Assembly: GCF_000194985.1 (NCBI RefSeq)
Contig: NZ_GL878519.1
Span: 23,904-87,903 of the forward strand
Source: Dialister micraerophilus DSM 19965
Lineage (GTDB): Bacteria > Bacillota > Negativicutes > Veillonellales > Dialisteraceae
DNA length: 64,000 nt
Direction: 5' to 3'
Below are positions 30,074-39,658 of this stretch, piece after piece (the stretch's first letter is position 1; each line of letters opens with the position of its first letter). The position numbers and the translations under genes are program-made. The notes under the pieces are model-generated. The model did no database searches, was not told where the DNA came from, and saw nothing but the letters and a program-made list of their open reading frames with translations.

Positions 30074-31166
30074 TATTGTTATTTCCGGTTATTACGGGTT
30101 TAATAATGCCGGGGATGAAGCTATGCTTTTTTCAATACTTCGTTCTTTAAAAAAAGAATATCCTGAAGCCGGAATTACCGTTATATCCGGAAATCCGAAA
30201 AATACAACTGATTCTTTTAATGTTAAATCAATTTTCAGATTTAAAATGGTAAGCATTTTTAAAGAATTAATGAAATCACAATTATTAATAAGTGGAGGCG
30301 GAAGTTTACTTCAAGATGTAACAAGTTCAAAGAGTATACTGTATTATCTTTCAATTATTTTGATTGGAATTTTATGTAAGTGTAAAGTTTTTTTATATGC
30401 TCAAGGAATAGGTCCTGTAAAGAATAGATTTACTAAATTTTTTTTGAAATGGTGTTTATTACATGTAGACGGTATTACTGTGCGTGATCCTGAATCGTAT
30501 AAATTTTTAAAAAATTTAGGAATTAAAAAGAAATTGTTTCTTACTGCAGATGCCGTGTTATCTCTTGAACCCGTACTTTTAGATAAGGGGAGCGCTATTT
30601 TATCTGCTAAAAAAGTTGATTTAAAAGCAAAAAAAATCGGTATATGTGTGAGAAATTGGAATAACTCGGATAATTGGATAAAACAATTCAATATTTTATT
30701 AAAAAAACTAAAAGATTATCAAATTATATTTATACCTATGCAATATCCTGAAGATTTTAATATAGGGCATAAAATAGATAATCTTGATTGCAAAAATATT
30801 TTTCATTTAGATAGGAATTATACGTCTGAAGAATTAATGTCTATTATAGGTAATATGGATTTATTAATAGGTGTAAGGTTACATGCACTGATTTTTGCAA
30901 CGATTATGAAAGTTCCTGTGATAGGGATTTCGTATGATCCTAAGATAGATAATTTTTTAAAATCAATTAAAGAAAATTCTATAATTAAACTTAGTAATTT
31001 TAATGCCGAAGAAATTTATAGTAAAATTATAAAAAAACTAAGAAACAAAAATGATTATAATATCGAAATCCTAAATTCTCTTAATCAAAAAGCGAATTTA
31101 ACTGTTAATTTATTAAAACTTGTTACAAGTGAAAGGGGACTTCCTAATGAACACACTAACCTCTGA
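30060..31166 (+). CDS. csaB: Polysaccharide pyruvyl transferase CsaB
   Basis: Adds pyruvyl ketals to cell-wall polysaccharide, creating the ligand that SLH-domain proteins bind. The sequence starts IVISGYYGFNNAGDEAML, has SGGGSLLQDVTS near residues 78-89, and ends with GVRLHALIFATIMKVPVIGISYDPK, all typical of the family. 368 residues is normal. In Negativicutes, SLH-domain outer-membrane proteins such as OmpM tether the outer membrane to peptidoglycan, so CsaB would supply the anchor. No SLH gene lies in this window. Confidence 0.9.
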   Translation: MQISNIVISGYYGFNNAGDEAMLFSILRSLKKEYPEAGITVISGNPKNTTDSFNVKSIFRFKMVSIFKELMKSQLLISGGGSLLQDVTSSKSILYYLSIILIGILCKCKVFLYAQGIGPVKNRFTKFFLKWCLLHVDGITVRDPESYKFLKNLGIKKKLFLTADAVLSLEPVLLDKGSAILSAKKVDLKAKKIGICVRNWNNSDNWIKQFNILLKKLKDYQIIFIPMQYPEDFNIGHKIDNLDCKNIFHLDRNYTSEELMSIIGNMDLLIGVRLHALIFATIMKVPVIGISYDPKIDNFLKSIKENSIIKLSNFNAEEIYSKIIKKLRNKNDYNIEILNSLNQKANLTVNLLKLVTSERGLPNEHTNL

Positions 31167-31980
31167 GGAAATTTTATATTTAGAGGAAAAAGCAAAAGAA
31201 ATACGAATAAGCATTTTAAAAATGATAACTAAAGCAAAATCCGGACACACCGGAGGATCTCTTTCTATTGCAGATTTAGTAACACTTTTGTATTTCAAAG
31301 AGATGAATATTTTTCCAAATGACATCCATAATAAATATCGTGACAGACTTGTGTTATCTAAGGGACATGCAGCTCCGGCGGTATATGCCGCTTTGGCAGA
31401 AAAAGGTTTTTTTGACAAAGAAGAATTAAATCATTTAAGGCAGGTAAACTGCATGTTGCAAGGTCACCCTGATATGAAACATACACCGGGCATTGATATG
31501 ACAACCGGATCGTTGGGACAAGGATTTAGTGCTGCATGCGGAATAGCATTATCAGGTAAAATTGATAATGGCTCATGGAAAGTATTTTCTATATTAGGTG
31601 ACGGTGAGCTTGAAGAAGGACAAATTTGGGAAGCCGCAATGTATGCAAGCCATTATAAATTAGATAATTTAATTGGATTTGTAGATAATAACGGATTACA
31701 AATAGATGGAAAAATTACAGATGTAATGTCATCTTTGCCGATTAAAGAAAAATTTGAATCTTTCGGTTGGAATACAATTTGTGTTAACGGACATAGTTTT
31801 GTTGAATTGCATTCTGCTATTGTGGAAGCAAAAAAAATTAAAAATAAACCAACTATGATTATTATGAAAACCGTAAAAGGTAAAGGAATACCGGAAATCG
31901 AAGGATTGGCAAGTTGGCATGGAAAGGCTCCGTCAGAAGAACAATGTGAAAGATTTATTAAAATATTGGAGGGGAAATGA
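31147..31980 (+). CDS. Transketolase, N-terminal subunit
   Basis: First half of a split transketolase of the pentose phosphate pathway. It holds the thiamine diphosphate domain: KSGHTGGSLSIADL, SKGHAAPAVYA, HPDMKHTPGIDMTTGSLGQG (three parts) and the GDGELEEGQIWEA Mg/ThDP motif. 277 residues is normal for the N subunit. The start is ATG 31147 with AAAGGGGA; it overlaps the csaB end. It overlaps the C subunit by one to four bases. Confidence 0.95.
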   Translation: MNTLTSEEILYLEEKAKEIRISILKMITKAKSGHTGGSLSIADLVTLLYFKEMNIFPNDIHNKYRDRLVLSKGHAAPAVYAALAEKGFFDKEELNHLRQVNCMLQGHPDMKHTPGIDMTTGSLGQGFSAACGIALSGKIDNGSWKVFSILGDGELEEGQIWEAAMYASHYKLDNLIGFVDNNGLQIDGKITDVMSSLPIKEKFESFGWNTICVNGHSFVELHSAIVEAKKIKNKPTMIIMKTVKGKGIPEIEGLASWHGKAPSEEQCERFIKILEGK

Positions 31981-32912
31981 TGGCAAAGGCTACTAGAGAT
32001 GCATATGGTGAAATTTTAAAAGAATTAGGGCATCGAAATAAAGATATTATAGTTTTAGATGCTGATTTATCATCATCAACTAAGACAATAGTTTTTGCAA
32101 AAGAATTTCCCAATCGATTTTTTAATACCGGAATTGCTGAACAGAATATGATTGGTGTTGCTGCAGGATTGGCAACTACAGGAAAAATTCCGTTTGCATC
32201 TACATTTGCAGTTTTTGGAGCCGGACGAGCTTATGAGCAAATTCGTAATTCTGTTTGTTATCCCAATTTAAATGTTAAAGTTGCAGTAACTCATTCAGGT
32301 CTTACTGTAGGTGAAGACGGTGCAACACATCAAATGCTTGAAGATATAGCATTAATGCGTGTACTTCCAAATATGTATGTAACTGTACCTGCAGATGCTT
32401 GTGAAACAAAGGCAATTGTATCTTGGGCAGTTGAACATAAAGGACCTGTTTATATAAGAATGGGACGCTCAAAAGTTGGTGAAATTATGCCGTCAAACAC
32501 AGTGTTTGTTCCGGGGAAAAGTACCGTTTTACATGAAGGTAAAGATATTACGGTTATAGCTTGCGGTATAATGGTTGAAAAAGCTGTTCAAGCTGCTGAA
32601 ATTCTTGAAAAAGAAAATATTTCGGTAAGGGTTATAAACATGAGTTCAATAAAACCTATTGATAAAGATGCTATTTTAAAAGCTGCAGTCGAAACCGGAG
32701 CAATATTGACTTGTGAAGAACATTCAGTCATCGGTGGATTGGGTAGTGCGGTTTCCGAAGTACTATCTCTTGAAAAACCCACTATAATGGATATGATAGG
32801 TATTAATGATACATTCGGTGAATCAGGTAAAGCAAATGATTTACTGGAAAAATATGGATTAACATCTTCAAATATAGTTGAAAAAATAAAATTGTTAATT
32901 CAAAAAAAATGA
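31980..32912 (+). CDS. Transketolase, C-terminal subunit
   Basis: Second half of transketolase, with the pyrimidine-binding domain: VLDADLSSSTKT, FNTGIAEQNMIGVAAGLA with the catalytic Glu, and THSGLTVGEDGATHQ. The C-terminal domain contains EEHSVIGGLGSAV. About 310 residues. Two adjacent ATGs (31977, 31980) are possible; 31980 has better spacing from GGAGGGG. The split into two genes is common in Firmicutes and archaea and is not damage. Confidence 0.95.
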   Translation: MAKATRDAYGEILKELGHRNKDIIVLDADLSSSTKTIVFAKEFPNRFFNTGIAEQNMIGVAAGLATTGKIPFASTFAVFGAGRAYEQIRNSVCYPNLNVKVAVTHSGLTVGEDGATHQMLEDIALMRVLPNMYVTVPADACETKAIVSWAVEHKGPVYIRMGRSKVGEIMPSNTVFVPGKSTVLHEGKDITVIACGIMVEKAVQAAEILEKENISVRVINMSSIKPIDKDAILKAAVETGAILTCEEHSVIGGLGSAVSEVLSLEKPTIMDMIGINDTFGESGKANDLLEKYGLTSSNIVEKIKLLIQKK

Positions 32913-32919
32913 GGCACTT

Positions 32920-33605
32920 ATGATTACTTTTGATAATGTATCTATGCAATATGATAGCAAGCATACTGCACTAAGGAATATTAATATAAAAATAGATAAA
33001 GGTGAATTTGTATTTATTGTAGGACCTAGCGGTGCTGGAAAATCAACTTTTGTTAAAATGTTGACACATGAACTTACACCTGCAAGCGGAAAAGTTATTG
33101 TAGATGGTGTGGATATTACAAATCTTAACAGAAGTGAAGTACCGTATTATCGCAGAAAATTAGGTATAGTTTTTCAAGATTTCAGACTTTTACAAGAAAA
33201 ACCGTTTTTGAAAATATTGCATTTGTTCTCCGTGTAACAGGAACAAAAAGTAAAGAAATAAAAGAACGTGTAGCGAAAGTTTTGAGTCTAGTAGGATTGA
33301 AAAATAAAGCTAATGATTATCCTTCTAAATTATCCGGCGGAGAACAACAGCGTATAGCTATAGCAAGAGCATTGGTAAATCAGCCGTTGCTTCTGATAGC
33401 AGATGAACCTACAGGAAATCTAGATCCTGTTATATCTGAAGAAATCATGGAACTTTTTAATCATATAAACCATATGGGTACCACTATAATTATGGTTACA
33501 CACAATAAAGAATTAGTTAATTCCATGCATAAAAGAGTTGTGAGTATTGAAGATGGATTAATTGTAAATGATGTAAAGAAAGGTGGCTATGACATTCATG
33601 TTTAG
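32920..33605 (+). pseudogene. ftsE: Cell division ATP-binding protein FtsE, frame broken by one missing A
   Basis: ATPase of the FtsEX complex that activates periplasmic peptidoglycan hydrolases at the division site. Walker A GPSGAGKSTFVKM is in the first frame. The signature LSGGEQQRIAIARAL and Walker B LLIADEPTGNLD are in the second. The frames part at the A-run 33197-33201: as written it reads QEKPFLK and stops at 33237, but one added A gives QEKTVFENIAFVLRVTG and one continuous 228-residue FtsE, exactly family length. Nothing else is degraded and ftsX is intact, so a sequencing deletion is more likely than a true pseudogene. Confidence 0.9.
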
Positions 33606-34482
33606 TTCTTTAGCTTACTTTTTAGCAGAAACAACAAAGTCGTTGTTTCGAAATAGATTTATGACGATGGCGTCGATTTTAACCGTAACTTTATCCATGT
33701 TTATATTAGGAACTTTTTTGTGTGTAGTTTTAAATATTAATCATATGGCATCTTATTTGGAAGATCAGGTTGAAATGAGTGTATATATGAAAGATGGTCT
33801 TACCACCTCACAAGTTATGGATATTGGTAAAAAGTTAAAAGCTCTACCTGAATTGAAAGAAATAAAATTTACAAATAAAGATCAAGCAATGGCAGAATTT
33901 AGAGAACGTATGGGAGAACAGTCAGGATTACTTGACTCAATAAATGGAAACCCCCTGCCTGCATCATATAGAATATCTTTTTCAAATCCTGAAGCACTTA
34001 AAAAATCTGTAGACATTGTAAAAAAATATCCTGGAGTAGACGGAGTACAGTATGGACAGGATATTATTGAGCAATTATATAAAATTGCGCAGATTATTCG
34101 TATTAGCGGAATTATTTTAATGGGATTTTTGGCGGCAGCCGAATTATTTATTATTTCAAATACTATAAGACTGACAGTATTTGCAAGACGTAGAGAAATA
34201 CAAATAATGAAATATGTAGGTGCAACTAACGGATTTATAAGATGGCCTTTTATTTTCGAAGGAATAGTAATAGGATTTATAGGTTCAGTTATAGCATCAA
34301 TTATTTTATGGCAAGGGTATCAGTATGTAGTAAATGCTATTTTTAACGCCGGACTTGTGTTTGTTCCGACAATTAATGTTTTTCCTTTTATGTTTTATGT
34401 TGCAGGTATAATTATTTTATTTGGAATAATTATAGGTGTATTGGGCAGTGCTATTTCTTTAAGAAAATATATGAAGGTATAA
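33589..34482 (+). CDS. ftsX: Cell division protein FtsX
   Basis: Membrane partner of FtsE. It has four membrane segments (near residues 25-45, 170-195, 220-245 and 265-290) and the extracellular loop after helix 1 that contacts a hydrolase activator. The C-terminal core contains RLTVFARRREIQIMKYVGAT, typical of FtsX. The start is ATG 33589 behind AAAGGTGG, inside the end of ftsE. The length, about 297 residues, fits Gram-positive-type FtsX. It is followed directly by an M23 peptidase. Confidence 0.93.
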   Translation: MTFMFSSLAYFLAETTKSLFRNRFMTMASILTVTLSMFILGTFLCVVLNINHMASYLEDQVEMSVYMKDGLTTSQVMDIGKKLKALPELKEIKFTNKDQAMAEFRERMGEQSGLLDSINGNPLPASYRISFSNPEALKKSVDIVKKYPGVDGVQYGQDIIEQLYKIAQIIRISGIILMGFLAAAELFIISNTIRLTVFARRREIQIMKYVGATNGFIRWPFIFEGIVIGFIGSVIASIILWQGYQYVVNAIFNAGLVFVPTINVFPFMFYVAGIIILFGIIIGVLGSAISLRKYMKV

Positions 34483-34483
34483 T

Positions 34484-35632
34484 ATGAATAAAAGAAAGAA
34501 AATATTAATTGCAGTATTAATAGGTTCACTTACATTTTCATCTTCAATGTATAGTGTATTTGCTGATGATTTAGAAAACGAATTATCAACAATACAAAGT
34601 CAAATTGATGAATCAAGATCGACTCAAGCTTCTTGGCAATCTATTATTGAGGAAGTAAGTACAAAATTACGTGCAATACAAGTTGAATTGGATAGTGCAA
34701 CACAAAAGCTTAAAGATATAGAAAAACAAAAAAATCAAATTAATGAACAAATAAAACAAACTGAAAATGAAATACAAAAAGCACAAAATGAATTGGTAAA
34801 ACGTCAAAATATTTTAAATAAGCGTGTACGTGCAATTTATATGAACGGACAATTGAGTTATTTGGAAGTAATTGTAGGATCGAAAAATTTCAGTGATTTT
34901 GCCAATCGTGTTGAATTGTTAAAACGAATAATACGTGCAGATTTTAATCTTATAAAAGATATACAACAACAAAAATCAGGAATTGAAGCTAAAAAATTTG
35001 AACTTGAACTTAAACATAATGAGCTTGAAAAATTAGCACAAGAAGCGAAAAAGACTACAGATGAGATAGCAAAGAAAAAGAGTGAACAGCAAGACGTATT
35101 AAATGAAGCGAAGACTCATAAAGATGCTGCACAACAATTAGAAAACGATCTTTTGGCACGTAGTGAACAAGTTAGAGAGATGATTAATGAAAGAGTTCGT
35201 CAAAGACAAACTCAGTCGCAACAATCAGGCGGTAGTTATACTCAAGGGACAGGTGCTTTGAGTTGGCCTTGTAACGGTCCGATTACATCTCCGTTCGGAT
35301 ATCGTGTACATCCTATATTCGGTACGACAATTTATCACTCCGGAATAGATATAGGTGTAGATTATGGAACTCCTATACATGCTGCAGATAGCGGAACCGT
35401 TATTTATGCGGGTTGGATAGATGGATACGGAAACACAGTAATTATCGATCATGGAAATAATATTACTACGTTATACGGGCACAATAGTTCACTTGCAGTT
35501 AGTGACGGTCAAAGTGTATCTAAAGGTACTGTAATAGCATATGCAGGTTCCACAGGTAATTCTACAGGACCGCATTGTCATTTTGAGGTACAAGTAGGAG
35601 GATCGGCAGTAGATCCTATGGGATACCTATAA
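34484..35632 (+). CDS. Coiled-coil M23 (LytM) peptidase, EnvC-like
   Basis: Exported peptidoglycan hydrolase or hydrolase activator. A signal peptide ends near residue 27 (SVFADD). Residues about 30-245 form long coiled coils (Gln/Lys/Glu heptads). The LytM domain from about 265 keeps zinc ligands HSGID and HCHFEV, so it appears catalytically competent, unlike E. coli EnvC, which lost its site. Placement directly after ftsEX implies that FtsEX controls it during division. It shares TAATG with ctpA. Confidence 0.9.
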   Translation: MNKRKKILIAVLIGSLTFSSSMYSVFADDLENELSTIQSQIDESRSTQASWQSIIEEVSTKLRAIQVELDSATQKLKDIEKQKNQINEQIKQTENEIQKAQNELVKRQNILNKRVRAIYMNGQLSYLEVIVGSKNFSDFANRVELLKRIIRADFNLIKDIQQQKSGIEAKKFELELKHNELEKLAQEAKKTTDEIAKKKSEQQDVLNEAKTHKDAAQQLENDLLARSEQVREMINERVRQRQTQSQQSGGSYTQGTGALSWPCNGPITSPFGYRVHPIFGTTIYHSGIDIGVDYGTPIHAADSGTVIYAGWIDGYGNTVIIDHGNNITTLYGHNSSLAVSDGQSVSKGTVIAYAGSTGNSTGPHCHFEVQVGGSAVDPMGYL

Positions 35633-36780
35633 TGATTAAATTTTCAAAAAAATATAATTCTTTATTTAATTTTATTTTAGGAATTTTAGGCGGAATACTA
35701 ATTTCATTATGTATTATTTTTATCAGTGTAGGTAATCCGAAAGAACTAGTTGAATTTCTGAAAAATTATAATATTATAAAAAGATACTATTACCGAGATG
35801 TTTCAGATAAAGAATTATTTGAAGGCGCATTAAAAGGTATGACAAAATCTTTAAATGATCCGTATTCAATATTTTTAAATAAAGATGAATATTCAGCTTT
35901 ATTACAAGAAACAAATGGAGAATATTCCGGAGTTGGAATAATTTTAGGAAAAAATAAAAATGAAGATATTGTTGTTATGGGAGTTCTTGAGAATAGCTCG
36001 GCAAAGCAAAATGGTATATTAAACGGAGATATTATTTTAGAAGTAAATCGGAAAAGTATAGATAAAAACGATTTGTCACAAGTTGCATCTAAGATAAGAG
36101 GTAAAGCAGGAACTGAAGTTTTTTTGACTGTAAAAAGAAACGGTATTGAAAAAGAGATTAAATTAGAACGAAAAGATATAAATTTACCTACAGTAAAAAG
36201 CAATATGGCAACTGATACTATAGGATATATACATATTTATTCTTTTGGAACAAGAACATCGGATGAAGTTAAATCAGCACTATCAGATTTAAAAAGTAAA
36301 GGTGCTAAAAAATTTATAATTGATTTACGCATGAATCCTGGAGGAATAATAGATTCCGTTGTAGATGTTTCAAATCAATTTCTTCATGAAGGGACTGTTG
36401 TAAGTTATTGTCCTAAAAATGGAAATGAAAAAATTTATAAAATAGATGGTGTAAAAACTTTTTATCCTATTGTCGTTTTAATTGATAAATATAGTGCAAG
36501 TGCTTCTGAAATTTTTGCAGGTGCAGTTCAAGATAAAAAAGAAGGTATTGTAATAGGAGAAAAAAGTTTCGGAAAAGGAACCGTACAATCTATAATAACC
36601 AATTCTGACGGAACAGCACTTAAGGTTTCTATAGCAGAATATAAAACTGCAAAAGGTAGGAAAATTGATAAAATAGGAATTGAACCGGATGAAAAGGTTG
36701 AACAAAAGGGAGAAATTTTTAATTTTGAAACTGATTCGGTTTATAAAAGAGCTGTTGAAATTTTAAATAATGAGCCTTAA
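35632..36780 (+). CDS. ctpA: C-terminal processing peptidase (S41)
   Basis: Membrane-anchored extracytoplasmic serine protease of the CtpA/Prc family. An N-terminal membrane segment spans residues 14-35. A PDZ domain runs about 95-180 (GEYSGVGIILGKN, GDIILEVN). The catalytic Ser sits in YSASASEIFAGA and the catalytic Lys in GEKSFGKGTVQS. 382 residues is normal. Such proteases often trim cell-wall hydrolases, which suits its place after the M23 gene. A terminator follows. Confidence 0.93.
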   Translation: MIKFSKKYNSLFNFILGILGGILISLCIIFISVGNPKELVEFLKNYNIIKRYYYRDVSDKELFEGALKGMTKSLNDPYSIFLNKDEYSALLQETNGEYSGVGIILGKNKNEDIVVMGVLENSSAKQNGILNGDIILEVNRKSIDKNDLSQVASKIRGKAGTEVFLTVKRNGIEKEIKLERKDINLPTVKSNMATDTIGYIHIYSFGTRTSDEVKSALSDLKSKGAKKFIIDLRMNPGGIIDSVVDVSNQFLHEGTVVSYCPKNGNEKIYKIDGVKTFYPIVVLIDKYSASASEIFAGAVQDKKEGIVIGEKSFGKGTVQSIITNSDGTALKVSIAEYKTAKGRKIDKIGIEPDEKVEQKGEIFNFETDSVYKRAVEILNNEP

Positions 36781-36800
36781 AAATATAAATAAATATTTTT

Positions 36801-36834
36801 CTGAAGGTATTCAATGAATATCTTCAGTTTTTTT
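36801..36834 (+). terminator. Terminator after ctpA
   Basis: CTGAAGGTATTC (36801-36812) and GAATATCTTCAG form a 12-base stem with one G-U pair and a short loop, followed by seven T. A TATAAT at 36872-36877 beyond it probably serves obgE, without a clear -35. Confidence 0.8.
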
Positions 36835-36931
36835 ATATTGATAGCGGAAGTATAGAAGATTTGTGATAAAATATAATTATAAGAAGTGATAATAATACAT
36901 AATTACAATAATAAATATGAAGGAGTTAATA

Positions 36932-38227
36932 ATGTTTATAGATAGAGCACGAATTTTTGTTGTATCAGGAGCCGGTGGAGACGGAATGGTTTCATTTCGT
37001 AGAGAAAAATATGTTCCACGTGGAGGTCCCAGCGGTGGAGATGGAGGTAAAGGAGGTTCTGTAATTTTAAGAGCTACCTCAAACATAAATACTTTGATGG
37101 CATTCAGACGTCGTAAAAAATTTGTTGCCGAACGTGGCGAAAGAGGCGGACCGAAAGATATGTTCGGCAAAATGGGTAAAGATTGTATAATTGAAGTTCC
37201 ATTAGGAACTGTTGTTTATGATGTAAAAACAAATGAATTGCTTGCAGATATGACTAACGAAGGGCAAGAAGCAATTTTAGCTAAAGGCGGTCGCGGAGGA
37301 AGAGGCAATTCCCACTTCGCAACAAGTGCCGTACGTGCACCTATGTTTGCAGAAAAAGGTGAACCGGGAGAAGAAAAGGAACTTAAACTTGAGTTAAAAG
37401 TTCTTGCAGATGTAGGATTATTAGGATTTCCAAGTGTTGGTAAATCAAGTTTAATCCGTAAAGTTTCAGCCGCGCGTCCTGAAGTTGCAGCATATCATTT
37501 TACTACTTTAACTCCTGTTTTAGGTTTGGTAAGTTTGGATGAATCTCGTAATTTTGTTATGGCGGATATACCGGGTTTAATTGAAGGTGCAAGTAACGGA
37601 AGCGGATTGGGAGATCAGTTTCTTAAACATATAGAACGCACAAAACTGCTTATTCATGTATTGGATGCTGCCGGAAGTGAAGGTAGAGATCCTTTTGATG
37701 ATTTTCACATAATTAATAAAGAATTGGCAATGTACAGTTCAGTATTAACAAAAAAGAAACAAATTGTTGCTGCTAATAAAACAGATTTAATTCAAGATAA
37801 TAAAAAATTGGATGATTTATGTTCAAAAATAAAAGCTGAAGGATATGATATTTTTCCTATTTGTACATTGACCGGAGAAGGTATATCCGAATTGATGGAA
37901 GCTGTTTGGAAGATGTTGCAAGAAATACCTGAACAAGAAATACCAGCTCTAAACAGAACAATAGTTTATGAAATTCCTAAAATTGAATTTACAGTGGAAT
38001 GTATAGATAATGTATATAAAGTAAAAGGAAAACGTTTAGAAAAATTAGTTTCTATGACAAATTTTGATAATCCTGTATCATTACGTCATTTTGAACGCAG
38101 TTGGCATTTTATGGGACTTGACAAATTGCTTATAAAAGAAGGCGTAAAAGAAGGCGATACTGTAGATTTGTATGGATTTGAATTTACATTTTCAGAAAAT
38201 ACTAATGAAGATAAAGAAGGAGAATAA
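36932..38227 (+). CDS. obgE: Obg GTPase
   Basis: Essential ribosome-associated GTPase for 50S assembly. The glycine-rich Obg fold covers residues 1-157 (GAGGDGMVSFRREKYVPRGG). The G domain has GFPSVGKSSLI, DIPGLIEGA and NKTD. A C-terminal OCT domain runs from about residue 340. 431 residues is typical for Firmicutes. The start is ATG 36932 with AAGGAG; the frame extends 15 bases further upstream without a ribosome site. It heads the obgE-to-cvfB run. Confidence 0.96.
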   Translation: MFIDRARIFVVSGAGGDGMVSFRREKYVPRGGPSGGDGGKGGSVILRATSNINTLMAFRRRKKFVAERGERGGPKDMFGKMGKDCIIEVPLGTVVYDVKTNELLADMTNEGQEAILAKGGRGGRGNSHFATSAVRAPMFAEKGEPGEEKELKLELKVLADVGLLGFPSVGKSSLIRKVSAARPEVAAYHFTTLTPVLGLVSLDESRNFVMADIPGLIEGASNGSGLGDQFLKHIERTKLLIHVLDAAGSEGRDPFDDFHIINKELAMYSSVLTKKKQIVAANKTDLIQDNKKLDDLCSKIKAEGYDIFPICTLTGEGISELMEAVWKMLQEIPEQEIPALNRTIVYEIPKIEFTVECIDNVYKVKGKRLEKLVSMTNFDNPVSLRHFERSWHFMGLDKLLIKEGVKEGDTVDLYGFEFTFSENTNEDKEGE

Positions 38228-38228
38228 A

Positions 38229-38519
38229 ATGCTTACTGGAAAACAAAAACAGTATTTAAAGGGTATTGCCTCTAAATTTCCGGCGGTAGTACAAATAGGT
38301 AAAAACGGTATTGAAGAATCTGTGATTGAAAGTATTTTTAATGCACTTAAAGCAAGAGAGTTGATTAAGGTAAAAATTAATCAAAATTCTGTAGAAGATA
38401 TAAATAATACTGCAAAGTTTTTATCTGAAAAATTATCCTGCGAATTAGTGCAAGTTATAGGAAGAAATTGTATTTTATTTAATCAAAAAAAGGAAAAAAG
38501 TCATTATGAACTACCATGA
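38229..38519 (+). CDS. yhbY: YhbY family RNA-binding protein (CRM domain)
   Basis: Small CRM-domain protein bound to pre-50S ribosomes. It begins MLTGKQKQYLKGIASKFPAV and has the GKNGI loop that stands for the GxxG RNA-binding motif. 96 residues is full length. The start is ATG 38229 with AAGGAGAA; it starts one base after obgE. Its end overlaps the proB start by 14 bases. Confidence 0.92.
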   Translation: MLTGKQKQYLKGIASKFPAVVQIGKNGIEESVIESIFNALKARELIKVKINQNSVEDINNTAKFLSEKLSCELVQVIGRNCILFNQKKEKSHYELP

Positions 38520-39647
38520 TGAATTATCAAGGCAGCGAATAAAAACCAAAAAAAAATTGTCATTAAAGTTGGAACAAGTTCTTTAACTTATAAAAACGGT
38601 AAAGCAAATTTACAATTTATTGATCATTTAGTTTCTCAAATTGTAGATTTAAAAAATAGGGGTAATCAAGTTATTCTTGTATCTTCAGGAGCAATAGGAA
38701 TAGGTTTGCCGATACTCAGATTTGAGAAAAAACCTGATTTCTTACCCTATAAACAAGCTGTTGCTGCAGTTGGACAATGTGCATTAATGGGATTGTATGA
38801 AAACTATTTTCATAGGTATGGACAAATTATAGGTCAAGTATTAATGACAAAAGGAGATTCTTTAAGTAGTAAAAGATATCTTCATATGAAGGGAACATTA
38901 AGTTCTCTTCTTGAACTTGGTATTGTACCGATAATTAATGAAAATGATGCAGTAAGTGTTGATGAAATAAAAATAGGAGATAATGATACCTTATCTGCAA
39001 TTGTTGCGAGTATATGTGAGGCGGATTTATTAATTATTCTTTCGGATATAGAAGGTATGTATTCAGAAGATCCTAAAAACAACCCTAAAGCCGAACTGAT
39101 TCATGAAGTACCGCAATTTACACGTGAATTGTTTAAAATAGCAGGAAGTGCAGGTACCGCAAGGGGAACCGGAGGTATGTATACAAAAATGCAGGCTGTT
39201 GAAATTTGTGCACATTCCGGTATAGATACGGTAATAGCAAACAGTCATACAAAGAATATAATTTATAAATTGATGAATGGTGAAAGACTTGGAACGTATT
39301 TTATAGCAGATAATGTTCATCCACAATTAAAGCGTAGGAAAATTATAATAGGTTCAGAAATTAAAGGCAAAATACTTATAGATCAAGGATGTTATAATGC
39401 ACTTATAAATAAAGGTTCAAGTTTACTTCCTGTAGGAATTATAGATGTAATCGGAACTTTTGAAGACGGAGATACTGTATCGGTTTATTTTGGAGAAAAG
39501 GAAATAGCCAGAGGAATATCTCATTATACAAGTCATGATATACAACGAATGAAAGGTTTTCATACGGAAGAATTGGATAAAATACTTGGTGAACCTGCAC
39601 CATATAATACAGTTATACATCGTGATAATTTGTTGATTATGTATTAA
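38506..39647 (+). pseudogene. proB: Glutamate 5-kinase, frame broken by one missing A in an A9 run
   Basis: First step of proline synthesis (ATP-dependent phosphorylation of Glu). From ATG 38506 the frame reads 26 codons and stops. The kinase proper (KVGTSSLTYKNG, SSGAIGIGLP, GDNDTLSA, GTGGMYTKMQA, C-terminal PUA domain) continues in another frame, which has no start of its own before 38706. Adding one A to the run 38548-38556 joins them as KTKKKIVIKVGTSSL and gives 380 residues, family length. It is otherwise intact and followed by proA, so a read error or slippage on the A-run is likelier than loss. Confidence 0.9.
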
Positions 39648-39658
39648 GGAGAAGCCGT

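Noticed and set aside
31147-32912. Transketolase split as a frameshift
   Set aside because: Each half has its own start and ribosome site and complete domains; two-gene transketolases are common.
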